NCBI RefSeq assembly: GCF_963678635.1
Contig: NW_026971344.1
Location: 1 to 64,000, forward strand
Source: Symsagittifera roscoffensis
Taxonomy: Eukaryota > Xenacoelomorpha > Acoela > Convolutidae
DNA: 64,000 nucleotides
Direction of reading: 5' to 3'
How positions within the stretch are numbered: the stretch's first letter is position 1; the number at the start of each line of letters is the position of its first letter. Position numbers and translations under genes: made by a program. The notes under the pieces were generated by a model that saw nothing but the letters and a program-made list of their open reading frames with translations, was not told the DNA's origin and did no database searches. Below are positions 16,284 through 25,763 of the stretch, piece after piece.

Positions 16284-19200
16284 ATGAGTCTAGACAAGTC
16301 AAGGATACCAAAACGAGGTAATAGCTCTAGGAAATTCATACCTGAAGAGCAGAGAAAAACGATGACCGATCCTTTTGTGGATTGGATCAAGCGATCACGG
16401 TCTGATAAAAAGGGGACGGTTTCAGGCAGAATGGTTGAAACGAGAAGTCAGAAGACCTCAGAAGAGCGAAGAGAACTGTTAGAAGTGGAGGTCAATACAG
16501 ACCATACCATGAATGATAACCAGGAAGTAAATGGACTGGAAGGGAGAGGCAGAAGGCTGGCGAGTGAATCTACCCCGGTAGAACAAGGCCATGATTTTGC
16601 CACTTCCACCGGGACATTGGATCGAGAAGAGATGTCGGAACTGTCCGACAGCTCTACTGAAGTAGCGGCAACTAGAAGATCTCCGACAGACAACTCTATG
16701 ATGGCAAGCGGAACTGGGAAACAAACAACGTCATCATCGTTCTCAGAAAGAATGAAGAACACCTTCGGAAACATCTTTCCATTCAGCATGGGAGGAGGAG
16801 CAGGAAACGACGGTGAGTCCCAGGAGGAAGAGGATGAAGAGGAGCAAGGGGACTTTGGATCTCAAGTCAGTCTCAATAGTTCGTTCCAGGAGAGTGAGGC
16901 ACACGTCGGAAGAGAGACTGGGACCATGGACAAATTTGGTGTAGTGACAACGATAAGCAAAGAGGCAAACACACCGGGCCAGTCAAAAGACTTCGCGATT
17001 AGGACAAGTTCGGAGCCACAACCTGGAGAGAGTAGAACCAGAGGGCTAGGCAACGCGTTAATGGATCCTGAAATAGATAATGAAAAGACGTTGAAGCAGA
17101 GAGTCAAGGCCCGGATCTCGACAAGCACGAAGTTACCTGGGACCGACAGGGTTACACCACCACTAGTGACGCCACTCGTGGATAACGGGGCAGCACTAGA
17201 GGAAGCCTTAAACAAAATAGTGGACAGTTTAGGAGAACAAAACGAGCAAATGTCAATAAGGATGAGTGAACTAGAAAGAGCAGTTCACATTGAAAGAGAA
17301 AGTCTGCGGGAAGAAATAAACCGCAACAGACAAGAAGTTGGCAGGAGCGAAAAACGCTTGAAAGAGAGAACGCACGAACATATGACAAGGAACTTGTCGC
17401 GAATGACAAGAGAGGCGGAACAGAGGGAGTTACGCTTAAGAGCCGACATGGAGAAGTTAAGAATTGAGCAAGAGCAGTCTCTTGGGACTCTTGACACAAA
17501 GATAGACGCGATGATGGAGAGGCGAACTCAGGCTATCATGGATAGGTTGGACGGGCTACTAAGCAGCAAGAGTGGACCAAAAGAAGGAGAGCCGAACTCG
17601 GGAGGTCCCAGCAGGGAACCGAGGGTGAACTTCAATGAACATCAAAGGAGGAAGACGTATGGATCCACTAGAGGCAGGGGCAGTTCATCAGGCTATGCCA
17701 CAAGGGGTAATGCAGCATGGGGCCCGAACAGTAGAGCAAGTTCAACGGGGAACAGACAAACCTCTAACGAACGACCAACGCAAAGCACACATGCGACTGG
17801 GAGAAGTGATTCCGGCAAAAGGGGGCATGCAAGCCCGAGGAGGAGTCATGTGGGCCAAGCGGGAAGCGCTCACGGTGATTCGGATTGCAGAGATGCACCG
17901 CACACAGAGCCTTCGACGAGGTGTGAGGACACTCAAGCGGGACACTCAAGGGATGCTACGGCAATGGCCACAGCATTTGAACCCCTGAACAGGTCTTTGG
18001 AGACATTCCTGACGAGGTTATCTAGAACCAATGAACGCAGTGAGAAGTCCAGAAGAGTCTTTAAGAAGCCAAGATGCTACAAAGACGAATCTGATGGCTG
18101 TATTGATACCTGGATCGAGGTAATGAAGCTGCATTTCGAGGAAGAGGTTTTGTCGGAGAGACAGGAATATAGCGCGCTCACCAGCAACTTAGAAGGGACA
18201 GCCCTGAACTGTGTCATGGCCAAGAAGCAATATCAACGTGACACTGCTGAAAAAATCTTCGAAATCTTGTTAAACCGTTTCGGATCAGGGGTGCAGGGGC
18301 ACCAGGCGATGATGCGCTTCGAGAAACGGAGGCAACGAGAAGATGAAACCATAGACACGTTTCTCGATGATTTGGAAATGCTGAGAAGACGCAGCCAACC
18401 GGATGAGTCAAACCGAACGATGAACCTGGCCTTAGCCTCAAAATTCATCGATGGTGTGAAAAATGATGAACTTCGTACGATGCTAGCAACGCATTACACA
18501 CCACTATCAACTAATGCGCCAACACCGGAGGAGTTGAGGCTCAAATCAAAAGAGTATCTTTTGTTGAAACCTCTTTCGAGATCTGGATTTTACAAGAACA
18601 ATTATGGCAATTTTAACAACGGACCAGCAAACCAAGGGAACAATTGGTACAAACCGAGGGATGATATGGACAAGAGACGCTCTTGTGCTAATTGCATTTC
18701 AACGGACCATCATATGTCAGCATGCCCAGCTTACAAACAAGGCATGAAAGCAATAGGCTTTAGCCTCGAGGACGAAGATGCGTCAGAGTTGGACCATGAG
18801 GATTTCATGAGAGGAGTAATTGCGAAATTCGGCCCGAGGTGTTTCTTTTGCAACTTGGAAGGTCATTTTAAATCAGATTGTCCACAATTCTGGGATGCAG
18901 TGGCAGACATCAAGCATCCAAGACATGAAGAAGCTTTGTCAGGAGTGAAAGCCAGCAAGGCTCGACTTTTGAGTGAAGCGGAGGCACGCAGAAAGGATAA
19001 ACCTCAAGAGCTGGCGGCAAAGAAAATGCAAGCGGTAACAGGGGAGACACGTGAGCCGGAACCAGCAACTGCGGCTGAGGACTTCAAGATCGATTATAAG
19101 GCAGCCGCAAGGGATGCTCTAAATAGAGTACAACAGGAATTGGTGACAAAAGAGATCGAACAAAAAGTGAAACTTGAACTGGAAAATGAAAAGCTTCAGG

Positions 19201-19649
19201 AGCAACTGAATACCTTCGAAGCAACGGAGTTCGAGGAGACGAAAACACCAAGCAGTTTAGACTTGAAACTTAAAGTGATGTCCGGTAAGAGGTTCGGCAT
19301 GGTGCCGCAGGGAAATAAGATACAGTCGATAATCTCAGTGGCTGGACACCAGGTAATAAGAAATCTGAGTGAACCATCAGAGTTCACTTTAATGCATTTG
19401 GACACATATGCAGATTATCTGAGGCAGGTGGAGCCACGCACCGAGTCGAGAGCTGTGCGAGCACTACTAACGACGGGTGGCCCTTGCATGAAGAAACTTC
19501 ATGGACGCTACATGGAGGTCTATGGGCCGTATCAAATAATGCTGAACGTGGATGGAATCAGTATCTACACCAGGACGTATATAACAACAGATGATGACCA
19601 AATGGGGCAGATCTATTTGGGCAGGATAGGCCATGACGCCATGATGTAA
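16284..19649 (+). CDS. Element A Gag polyprotein
   Basis: 1121 codons. Order: Ser/Glu/Thr-rich N-terminal part; coiled coil (about residues 306-416, EEALNK..LGEQNEQ onward); Arg/Gly/Ser-rich linker; capsid-like core (about 590-760, with a GCIDTWIEVMKLHFEEE start and an FIDGVKNDELRTML helix); two CX2CX4HX4C zinc knuckles starting at residues 801 and 853. An internal MVETRSQ at 16431 corresponds to the start used in element C. Stops at TAA (19647-19649); copy B has GAA here and runs on into protease, so the stop is an A-specific nonsense change. Unusually large for a Ty3/gypsy Gag. Structural protein of the particle; binds the genomic RNA. Confidence 0.88.
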   Translation: MSLDKSRIPKRGNSSRKFIPEEQRKTMTDPFVDWIKRSRSDKKGTVSGRMVETRSQKTSEERRELLEVEVNTDHTMNDNQEVNGLEGRGRRLASESTPVEQGHDFATSTGTLDREEMSELSDSSTEVAATRRSPTDNSMMASGTGKQTTSSSFSERMKNTFGNIFPFSMGGGAGNDGESQEEEDEEEQGDFGSQVSLNSSFQESEAHVGRETGTMDKFGVVTTISKEANTPGQSKDFAIRTSSEPQPGESRTRGLGNALMDPEIDNEKTLKQRVKARISTSTKLPGTDRVTPPLVTPLVDNGAALEEALNKIVDSLGEQNEQMSIRMSELERAVHIERESLREEINRNRQEVGRSEKRLKERTHEHMTRNLSRMTREAEQRELRLRADMEKLRIEQEQSLGTLDTKIDAMMERRTQAIMDRLDGLLSSKSGPKEGEPNSGGPSREPRVNFNEHQRRKTYGSTRGRGSSSGYATRGNAAWGPNSRASSTGNRQTSNERPTQSTHATGRSDSGKRGHASPRRSHVGQAGSAHGDSDCRDAPHTEPSTRCEDTQAGHSRDATAMATAFEPLNRSLETFLTRLSRTNERSEKSRRVFKKPRCYKDESDGCIDTWIEVMKLHFEEEVLSERQEYSALTSNLEGTALNCVMAKKQYQRDTAEKIFEILLNRFGSGVQGHQAMMRFEKRRQREDETIDTFLDDLEMLRRRSQPDESNRTMNLALASKFIDGVKNDELRTMLATHYTPLSTNAPTPEELRLKSKEYLLLKPLSRSGFYKNNYGNFNNGPANQGNNWYKPRDDMDKRRSCANCISTDHHMSACPAYKQGMKAIGFSLEDEDASELDHEDFMRGVIAKFGPRCFFCNLEGHFKSDCPQFWDAVADIKHPRHEEALSGVKASKARLLSEAEARRKDKPQELAAKKMQAVTGETREPEPATAAEDFKIDYKAAARDALNRVQQELVTKEIEQKVKLELENEKLQEQLNTFEATEFEETKTPSSLDLKLKVMSGKRFGMVPQGNKIQSIISVAGHQVIRNLSEPSEFTLMHLDTYADYLRQVEPRTESRAVRALLTTGGPCMKKLHGRYMEVYGPYQIMLNVDGISIYTRTYITTDDDQMGQIYLGRIGHDAMM

Positions 19650-20075
19650 CAAGACCCGGTACACATTGGATATGAAGCAGATGTGACAGCACATCTGCTC
19701 GACACCAACGGAACAAAAATCGGAGTCACAGGGCTTCTGGACACAGGAGCGGTGGTGAGTGTGATGCCGATAAAAACCTGGGAAAGAATGGGCTTCACGC
19801 GGGAAGATCTGATTCCTACGAATCTCCGACTGGCCGCCGCAAATCGAGGAGCCATCTACGTAGCCGGAAGAACACCGATAACGGTCCTTCACATGGGAGG
19901 ACGAGATCTTTGGATGAGCTTCCTGGTGGTAGAGAATCTGGACGAAGCCGACCAATTCATCTTGGGCAGAGATTTTGTCAGGAATTTTGACGTGATGATT
20001 GACTTGAACAACGGTCTAAAACGGATCAGAAACCCGGACCGAAAGTATGTTAAGAGACCTCGTCATATGAACTAG
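19650..20075 (+). CDS. Element A aspartic protease region
   Basis: In the Gag frame after its stop. LLDTGAVVSVMP carries the catalytic DTG (19740-19748) and FILGRDFVRNFDV the conserved C-terminal strand of retropepsins. The frame ends at about 20056 where roughly 475 bp present in B (51411 to 50937) are missing, so the protease C-terminus and the start of RT are lost. Cleaves the Gag-Pol polyprotein in the particle. Confidence 0.85.
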   Translation, partial: QDPVHIGYEADVTAHLLDTNGTKIGVTGLLDTGAVVSVMPIKTWERMGFTREDLIPTNLRLAAANRGAIYVAGRTPITVLHMGGRDLWMSFLVVENLDEADQFILGRDFVRNFDVMIDLNNGLKRIRNPDRKYVKRPRHMN

Positions 20076-20092
20076 AATCTGACAAACCGGTT

Positions 20093-20434
20093 TTGCCAGA
20101 GATAGAACATTTAAAAGGGAAAATAGGTGAGGGAGATTTCGAAAAATTGCGGGACCTCCTAAATCAGAACGCCGAAGTATTTTCAAAACATAAGGCGGAC
20201 ATCGGTTGCTGTAATTTCGTCGAACACGAAATCGAACTAGAAGAGGGCGCCGTTCCCCATAGGGAAGGCGCAAGGCGAATGACGCCACATAAATCGGAAG
20301 CGTGCCGAGCGGAAATAGAAATGTTGCTTGAATACGACATGATAGAACCCTCGAAATCGCCGTGGGCTTGCGGGGTAGTAATGGCGAAAAAGAAAGGGGG
20401 CAGCTTAGATTTTGTTGCGACTTTCGTTACTTGA
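20093..20434 (+). CDS. Element A reverse transcriptase, N-terminal part
   Basis: Fingers region of RT: ...MIEPSKSPWACGVVMAKKK, a typical Ty3/gypsy start. The frame is correct to about 20400; there A has five G where B has six, which shifts it out of frame with the remainder. The 1-base homopolymer loss may be real or an assembly error. Confidence 0.8.
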   Translation: MPEIEHLKGKIGEGDFEKLRDLLNQNAEVFSKHKADIGCCNFVEHEIELEEGAVPHREGARRMTPHKSEACRAEIEMLLEYDMIEPSKSPWACGVVMAKKKGGSLDFVATFVT

Positions 20435-22341
20435 ACGCGGTAACGATTAAAGATGCGTACCCGATACCGCGAATAGACGAGAGCCTATCTAAACTTGGTG
20501 ACGCCAAGTTCTTCACCACATTGGTCTTAGGTTCTGCCTTCTGGCAGGTCCCTCTGCGAAAGAAGGACAGAGAGAAAACCGGATTCGCGTGCGAATTGGG
20601 ATTGTACCAGTGGAAGAGGATGCCATTCGGCTTGTGCAATGCAACGGCCACTTTTCAAAGACTGATGGCTCAGGCTTTGACGAGAGTGACCAAGAAAAAC
20701 GGGAATCTCGTGATGTGTTACGTGGATGACGTAGTCATAGCGACACCGACCCTGGAAGACCACATTGATAGGCTCGTTGAGGTCTTTGGATGCATGAAAA
20801 GAGCAGGATTAAAGTGCAAACCATCGAAATGTGAAATCCTTAGGGATTCGATTAAGTACCTAGGAAGAATGGTGGATAGGCATGGTGTGAGGCCGGACCC
20901 GGAAGCAGTAGAGGCTGTGTTGACATGGAAGGCTCCGAGAACGGACACACAGCTAATTAGCTTCCTAGGGTTTGCCAATTACTACCGGGACTTCATAAAA
21001 GGATATGCGGACAAGGTATACCCGATGCAGAAGCTGATGCGCAACAAGGGGAAAAAGTTCGAATGGAACGATGAGGCACAGGTTGCTTTCGAGAACATAA
21101 AACGGGAACTGTGCGAAGCGCCAGTGCTAGGCATGCCTACAGAAAAGGGCATGTATGTTCTTGACACAGACGCATCGGTAGTGGCCATCTCAGGAGTATT
21201 GCATCAAGAGCAAGAATGGAACGGAAGAACAGTGCTCCGTCCCATTGCATACGGCAGCAAGGTCTTGAGTGACACAGAGATGAAATATGGCGCACCAAAA
21301 GCAGAAATGTTTGCAGTAGTCACTTTCGTGGAAAAGTACCGTGCATACTTGGGGAGCGCTCCCTTCAAGTTACGTGTGGACAACAGAGCGTTATCCTGGT
21401 TGAAAACCTACTCGATGGATCAGAGTTATATTGGTAGATGGATAGTAAGATTGTATGGCTACCATATGATAATCGAACATAGGATGCGTGATAAACACCA
21501 GAATGCTGACAGCCTCACCAAGAAAACTGAGTTCTATGAAAGATTGGAGCAGGCCAATCAGGCGGAAATAAAGGAGGGATTCTCGTTTCTGGACAAAGAA
21601 ACTTATGAAGCGCTTCCCTTAACGAGATGGTTGGATAAGTCTGGACATCCAATTCCAGGGCACCCTGAGTTACCTGTAGAGAAAGCAGCCGAGATAAAGA
21701 TCCTGTCCAAGGAGGACCCGGTCCCGTTGGATTTGTTGCTGCGCTCGAACCTGGTCCAGCAAGAACTCTCTCGCATGAATATAAACAGCCTCTCATTATT
21801 GGATAAAACGGTGCAAGTCACACCACAAGTGATGCGGATGCTGGGTGGATTGTTAGAAAGAGAAGTGACCAGAGATGACCCCGAGTGGACAGCAGCAGTG
21901 GCATCGCTAACAGTCAGTGAGAAAAAGAAGATCATGCCGTCCAGACGACAGCACGAAGAGAACGAGAGGGATTGTAGGACAATAGTTCAGCAACTAGTAT
22001 CCTCAATAACCCAAGAGATTTTAACCAGTACTTCTTACGGACAGAAAGAACAGGAGAGCAGCAAGCAAAAGAAAACCGTCACCTTTGTGGACCGGGATAA
22101 AGAGGGTGAAGTTGTAGAACAAAATCTGCTGCAAGACTATTTGTCCGGGGAGAAGGATGAGAAGAACCAGCGATCACAAGATCAGCACCCGGGACAAGAA
22201 AATTTGTCCGGGGAGTCTGAGATAGACGAGAAAATTCCTGATGAGAAACAGGACCTAGAGAACAAGGTTTTGTCCGGGGAGTTCAGATGGATGCGAAGAA
22301 AGTACAGACATGATCTGGAGGACAACACCTTCGACGGATGA
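20362..22341 (+). CDS. Element A reverse transcriptase (palm) and RNase H
   Basis: Correct frame from about 20402. RT motifs: FRYLNAVTIKDAYPIPRI, motif A region TLVLGSAFWQVPL, FGLCNATATFQRLM, and YVDD at 20719-20730. In motif A the catalytic Asp is Val (GTC at 20524-20526; B has GAC), so this RT should be inactive. RNase H follows (about 21150-21520) with LDTDAS, KAEMFA and RVDNRAL giving the Asp-Glu-Asp set. A tail of about 270 residues of low complexity includes three LSGE repeats. The ORF ends at a deletion-caused frameshift near 22325. Confidence 0.88.
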   Translation: MGLRGSNGEKERGQLRFCCDFRYLNAVTIKDAYPIPRIDESLSKLGDAKFFTTLVLGSAFWQVPLRKKDREKTGFACELGLYQWKRMPFGLCNATATFQRLMAQALTRVTKKNGNLVMCYVDDVVIATPTLEDHIDRLVEVFGCMKRAGLKCKPSKCEILRDSIKYLGRMVDRHGVRPDPEAVEAVLTWKAPRTDTQLISFLGFANYYRDFIKGYADKVYPMQKLMRNKGKKFEWNDEAQVAFENIKRELCEAPVLGMPTEKGMYVLDTDASVVAISGVLHQEQEWNGRTVLRPIAYGSKVLSDTEMKYGAPKAEMFAVVTFVEKYRAYLGSAPFKLRVDNRALSWLKTYSMDQSYIGRWIVRLYGYHMIIEHRMRDKHQNADSLTKKTEFYERLEQANQAEIKEGFSFLDKETYEALPLTRWLDKSGHPIPGHPELPVEKAAEIKILSKEDPVPLDLLLRSNLVQQELSRMNINSLSLLDKTVQVTPQVMRMLGGLLEREVTRDDPEWTAAVASLTVSEKKKIMPSRRQHEENERDCRTIVQQLVSSITQEILTSTSYGQKEQESSKQKKTVTFVDRDKEGEVVEQNLLQDYLSGEKDEKNQRSQDQHPGQENLSGESEIDEKIPDEKQDLENKVLSGEFRWMRRKYRHDLEDNTFDG

Positions 22342-22951
22342 TAATTCAGAAAGCTCAAGAATGGACACCTACTCAGACAGGAATTCGAACTCGGGATCAG
22401 AACTGTCAGAACTGGCAATACACACGCTACTAGTGGAAACTCGGGCAAGGGACCTGGACAGAGAGGTGTACCAGGATCCGGACAGCGATCGCTACCTTAT
22501 ACCGAGCGAAAGAGTCTTTGACAACGCAGCGGATGACTTGGAGACAATAGCGGTATCGAAACGTTCGATAAGCCTATTGCCGCAGAAAGCGGTAGTCAGG
22601 ACTGATCTTCTGCCGTTTGAACAAGAAACACAACCGTTGGCGAAGGTTTGGTGCGTTAAGATGGAAGAAGACACACATCAACCCAACGAGCTGAATAGTC
22701 AGATGAGGGTCATGAAGACGTACTTGAAGGCGAGATACAGACTCTCGGACCTTCTAAGGGCGCAGAGAAATGATCGCATGACAAGCAACCTGAAAAGGTG
22801 GATCGAGAATGGTTCTCCGGATAAAGGGGACCTCGAGGAAGATAGTTACCGCATCCTGAGACAATACTTCATGCAGAAGGAAGGGAGGTTATATTTGAAC
22901 AAGGACGGGATTGTGGCTTGCAAAAGAAGGGAGGAAGACAGAATCCTATAA
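22310..22951 (+). CDS. Element A Pol linker before integrase
   Basis: Joins the RNase H tail to integrase; acidic, then a helical segment (QMRVMKTYLKARYRLSDLL). Ends at TAA (22949-22951) where B has TAC (Tyr), a nonsense mutation. I recognise no catalytic motif. Confidence 0.7.
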   Translation: MIWRTTPSTDDNSESSRMDTYSDRNSNSGSELSELAIHTLLVETRARDLDREVYQDPDSDRYLIPSERVFDNAADDLETIAVSKRSISLLPQKAVVRTDLLPFEQETQPLAKVWCVKMEEDTHQPNELNSQMRVMKTYLKARYRLSDLLRAQRNDRMTSNLKRWIENGSPDKGDLEEDSYRILRQYFMQKEGRLYLNKDGIVACKRREEDRIL

Positions 22952-22966
22952 AAGTATAACGCGATA

Positions 22967-23857
22967 GTGTTACCGCAACTCTATCAAACAGAATTTTTAT
23001 TCAGGTCACATGATCAAATGGGCCATCAGGGGATCGACAAAGTATATCAGAGGATCCTGAAGCGCTTTGAGTGGCCTGGGATGAAAAAGGCATGCGAGAA
23101 ATGGGTGACAGCATGTCTGTCATGCCAACAGGTCAAGGATCCTAGGAAGTTGCGATTTCCTTTACAATCGATCGAGTCGTCTGAATTCAACGAGGTGGTG
23201 CAAATAGATCACCAAAAGATATGCATGACAGACAATGGTTACAATCAGGTGCTGGTCATGGTAGATCATTTTACGAAGTATGCAGAGGCCGCGCCCTGCA
23301 TAACTGCCTCGGCGGAAGAGACATGCGACCACTTGATCAATACATGGATAGCAAGACATGGTTGTCCGATGACGTTTCAATCTGATAATGGAACAGCTTT
23401 CGTAGGAGAGCTTACGAAAGAGCTTATGAGACGCTCACAGGTCGCTCAGGCTCACTCCACGACATACCACCCTCAAACGAATGGTTTAGTGGAAAGACAG
23501 AATAGGACGTTAGTGTCGATGCTGAGAGCATACTGTTCCAGGTATATGACCGACTGGGACAGATACCTTCCACAGGTGATGGGGGCATATAACAGCACGC
23601 AACACTCCACCACTGGAGTCAGTCCACACATGATGCTAACTGGACACGAAAAGTCTTTACCCTTAACCTTCTTCTACCCAGAATATGAAGGAAAGAAAAC
23701 GTCCCCACAGGTCTACGTGAGGGATGTGATCAGACGCCGACAGGAGTTGAACGATTTCTGTAGACAAAACACTCAGCAGGCACAGGCAAGGCAGAGGAAA
23801 AGATTCGACAAGAAAGCAGCTGGTGCAAAGGCTTACTCGGTGGGAGACTACGTATAG
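22967..23857 (+). CDS. Element A integrase
   Basis: Zinc-binding HHCC domain (SHDQMGHQG then TACLSCQQVK) and DDE core: QIDHQK, FQSDNGTAF and NGLVERQNR supply Asp, Asp, Glu with the spacing of Ty3/gypsy integrases. Stops at TAG (23855-23857); B has TGG (Trp), so this is a nonsense change before the C-terminal GPF module. All catalytic residues are intact. Confidence 0.9.
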   Translation: MLPQLYQTEFLFRSHDQMGHQGIDKVYQRILKRFEWPGMKKACEKWVTACLSCQQVKDPRKLRFPLQSIESSEFNEVVQIDHQKICMTDNGYNQVLVMVDHFTKYAEAAPCITASAEETCDHLINTWIARHGCPMTFQSDNGTAFVGELTKELMRRSQVAQAHSTTYHPQTNGLVERQNRTLVSMLRAYCSRYMTDWDRYLPQVMGAYNSTQHSTTGVSPHMMLTGHEKSLPLTFFYPEYEGKKTSPQVYVRDVIRRRQELNDFCRQNTQQAQARQRKRFDKKAAGAKAYSVGDYV

Positions 23858-23893
23858 GTATTTCAGAACGTTATACCACCGAAAGGGACAAAG

Positions 23894-25018
23894 ATGCTTC
23901 TAAAAAAGTGGAGGGGACCCTTCATGATTACGGAGGTGCACCAGGAGGGACGCTTTTATAGACTGAGTACTGGCCGAGCCGCCCACTACGAGAACATCAA
24001 GCCACACAATCCATCGACAGAAGACTGGTGTATACCTGCAGACATGGAAGAAGGGGATTATCTAATGATGGACCCTGCTTGTGAGGTCAATGAAAAAGGC
24101 ACCAGGGAGAAGAACGATGGAAACGAAATTGTAGAGGAAGGTACGGATACACCGCTGGACCTGGATCCAAACGAACGGATCGAAGCGGACGATGAAACCT
24201 TACCCTACGCAGAAGAAGATTGGCAGGATCCCGAAAAGATAGAGGTTCCAAAGAACTTGGAACCGGATCTTCAGTTCACGATGCAGACTCGTCAGAAGGA
24301 CGGGACGAGACCAAGAAAGAAATACAATCCTTACGGTGACGACTTTGTAGTGGATAGGATAGATCTGAAGAAGATAGTGGAGGAAGTAGCGGGTCTAGAG
24401 GAAATAACTGTGTCACAAGACATTGACATAGTCGATGATCACAACGAGGAGTGGGTCGACGACTGGTCGAAACCCGAGGTAGAATTCGACGATGAGCAAC
24501 AACAGTCATATGAACAAGACCTGACGAACCTGCGTGTCTTAGAGTGGCTGAATGAAACGACCTCGGATCCAGAGGAGACCAGCGTCACGATTCAAGACGT
24601 AGATCGTGAAAGCATGAAATACATCAAGACTGAACGAGATGATCCTTCCTGGGCTGCCCAGGAAGGACGATTACTCATTCCAGCTTCTAACCTTGACTTG
24701 ATACCCGGTATGCGATCGACGGGGACGTCGATGGATATTTTTGTCCGGGGAGTGGGGGTAGGACTTACCCACACTGAAAACTTGATAATAAAAAAAATAA
24801 GAGTAGCAAGAGAAACAGGAGACTCAGAAGCAGAAACAGGCGAAGAACCTAAGAAACCTGACATAGGCAGGGTAGTTGAGTCATATTTTAACTTACCAAA
24901 TGAATATTCAAGTAACGTAATACTGACAGACAGTGATTTTATACTCACAAATAGAACATGTGCGATAGCAATCACGGCAGACATGAGTTTTTGGGACAGC
25001 GTTAGCGGCAGATTTTAG
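23894..25018 (+). CDS. Element A integrase C-terminus, acidic tail and first half of macro domain
   Basis: Begins with the GPY/F-type module (KKWRGPFMITEVHQEGRFY), then a long acidic region without recognised fold. From about 24907 it reads TDSDFILTNRTCAIAITADM, which resembles the first strands of a macro domain of the Poa1/OARD1 type. It stops at TAG (25016-25018) in the context AGA TTT TAG G, and the rest of the domain is in the +1 frame. Copy B has the same sequence at this point. Confidence 0.7.
   Translation: MLLKKWRGPFMITEVHQEGRFYRLSTGRAAHYENIKPHNPSTEDWCIPADMEEGDYLMMDPACEVNEKGTREKNDGNEIVEEGTDTPLDLDPNERIEADDETLPYAEEDWQDPEKIEVPKNLEPDLQFTMQTRQKDGTRPRKKYNPYGDDFVVDRIDLKKIVEEVAGLEEITVSQDIDIVDDHNEEWVDDWSKPEVEFDDEQQQSYEQDLTNLRVLEWLNETTSDPEETSVTIQDVDRESMKYIKTERDDPSWAAQEGRLLIPASNLDLIPGMRSTGTSMDIFVRGVGVGLTHTENLIIKKIRVARETGDSEAETGEEPKKPDIGRVVESYFNLPNEYSSNVILTDSDFILTNRTCAIAITADMSFWDSVSGRF
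24741..24755 (+). promoter_or_regulatory. Internal polypurine-like motif TTTGTCCGGGGAG
   Basis: Same sequence as the 3' polypurine tract and as three sites near 22141, 22203 and 22270. At this site it is read in a different frame (FVRG instead of LSGE) and is followed by GTGGGGGTAGG. Confidence 0.5.
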
Positions 25019-25364
25019 GAGAGAATACAAAAACGTGGAATTCCTTTGGAAGCAAAGACCAGGGATTGGGGGCGTAGCAGCCTTACCTCCGGCGGTGTCG
25101 CAGATACCGGGACAGTACTTATGCTTCTTGGTAACGAGGGCGACAGAGAAGCAGCACTTGGACCCAGAAAACCTAGTCTTGTCTTTGACGAGGCTGAGGG
25201 ACTTCCTTGTGGAAATGAACGTGAAGGAGCTCTCGCTTCCAGTGTACGATCCAAACAGAGGAAGACTGCATCCTCGGGAATTGTACGCGCTTGTACACGT
25301 GATATTCTCTGATACGAACATACAAGTGTATCTACATAAGAAATATTACTTAAGTATAGGCTGA
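25017..25364 (+). CDS. Element A macro domain, second half (+1 frame)
   Basis: Reads RREYKNVEFLWKQ, then ALPPAVSQIPGQYLCFLVTR, ENLVLSLTRLRDFLVE, and VHVIFSDTNIQVYL. The order (YxxxLVT strand, ENLxxSL helix, DTxIxVxxY end) matches ADP-ribose-binding macro domains of the Poa1/OARD1 group. The usual GCGL loop is replaced by DPNRGRL, so hydrolase activity is doubtful. No good start codon of its own, which favours production by frameshift from the preceding ORF. A second open frame here (25046-25312) is a shadow. Confidence 0.6.
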   Translation, partial: RREYKNVEFLWKQRPGIGGVAALPPAVSQIPGQYLCFLVTRATEKQHLDPENLVLSLTRLRDFLVEMNVKELSLPVYDPNRGRLHPRELYALVHVIFSDTNIQVYLHKKYYLSIG

Positions 25365-25763
25365 GTGATGTGCGAGAGGGTGTTAGGCCAAAGACCAAGT
25401 TGCATATAATATGTGATATGTGTGTTATGTTATGTTATGTTATGTGTTAGGTTATTAAGATCATGGGTAAGTAGGGGTTAGTGACCATGAACAACTAAAT
25501 GACGATCTTGGGAATAGATCCAAAGTTTGGACTGTCCAATCTTAGGTCGAATTCCAAAATTTTAGAAACCAATTGATTTTAATAAAATTTAGGATAAATA
25601 TCTTTTTATCTGAACTGTCTTTAAGCAAATTTTAACGATATATGTTAAGGTGAAACTGACAAGTGTGACATTCGTGATTTCTTTTCTAGATCCTGATTGA
25701 TCATTTAAATTATTCACTTGAGTCAGATATCGAATCGAATCAAATCAAACTTGAAAGAATAGA
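25365..25763 (+). other. Spacer between pol and third ORF
   Basis: About 400 bp, mostly A+T-rich, with a short TTATG microsatellite near 25420-25445. A good splice acceptor (TTTCTTTTCTAG, ending 25689) lies 74 bp before the third ORF's ATG and is conserved in B. Confidence 0.6.
25678..25689 (+). promoter_or_regulatory. Putative splice acceptor for the third ORF
   Basis: TTTCTTTTCTAG|ATCCTGATTGATC is kept in copy B (near 45852-45863, minus strand, CTTCTTTTCTAG). A spliced or trans-spliced subgenomic mRNA would explain how an ORF 9 kb downstream of gag is expressed. Confidence 0.45.

Noticed and set aside
24757-24770. GTAAGT donor on the minus strand within element A pol.
   Set aside because: Antisense to the element, with no matching exon.
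25046-25312. Overlapping 88-codon open frame in the macro-domain region, also open in copy B.
   Set aside because: It is open in both copies because the region is nearly identical; the +1 frame matches a known fold and this one does not.
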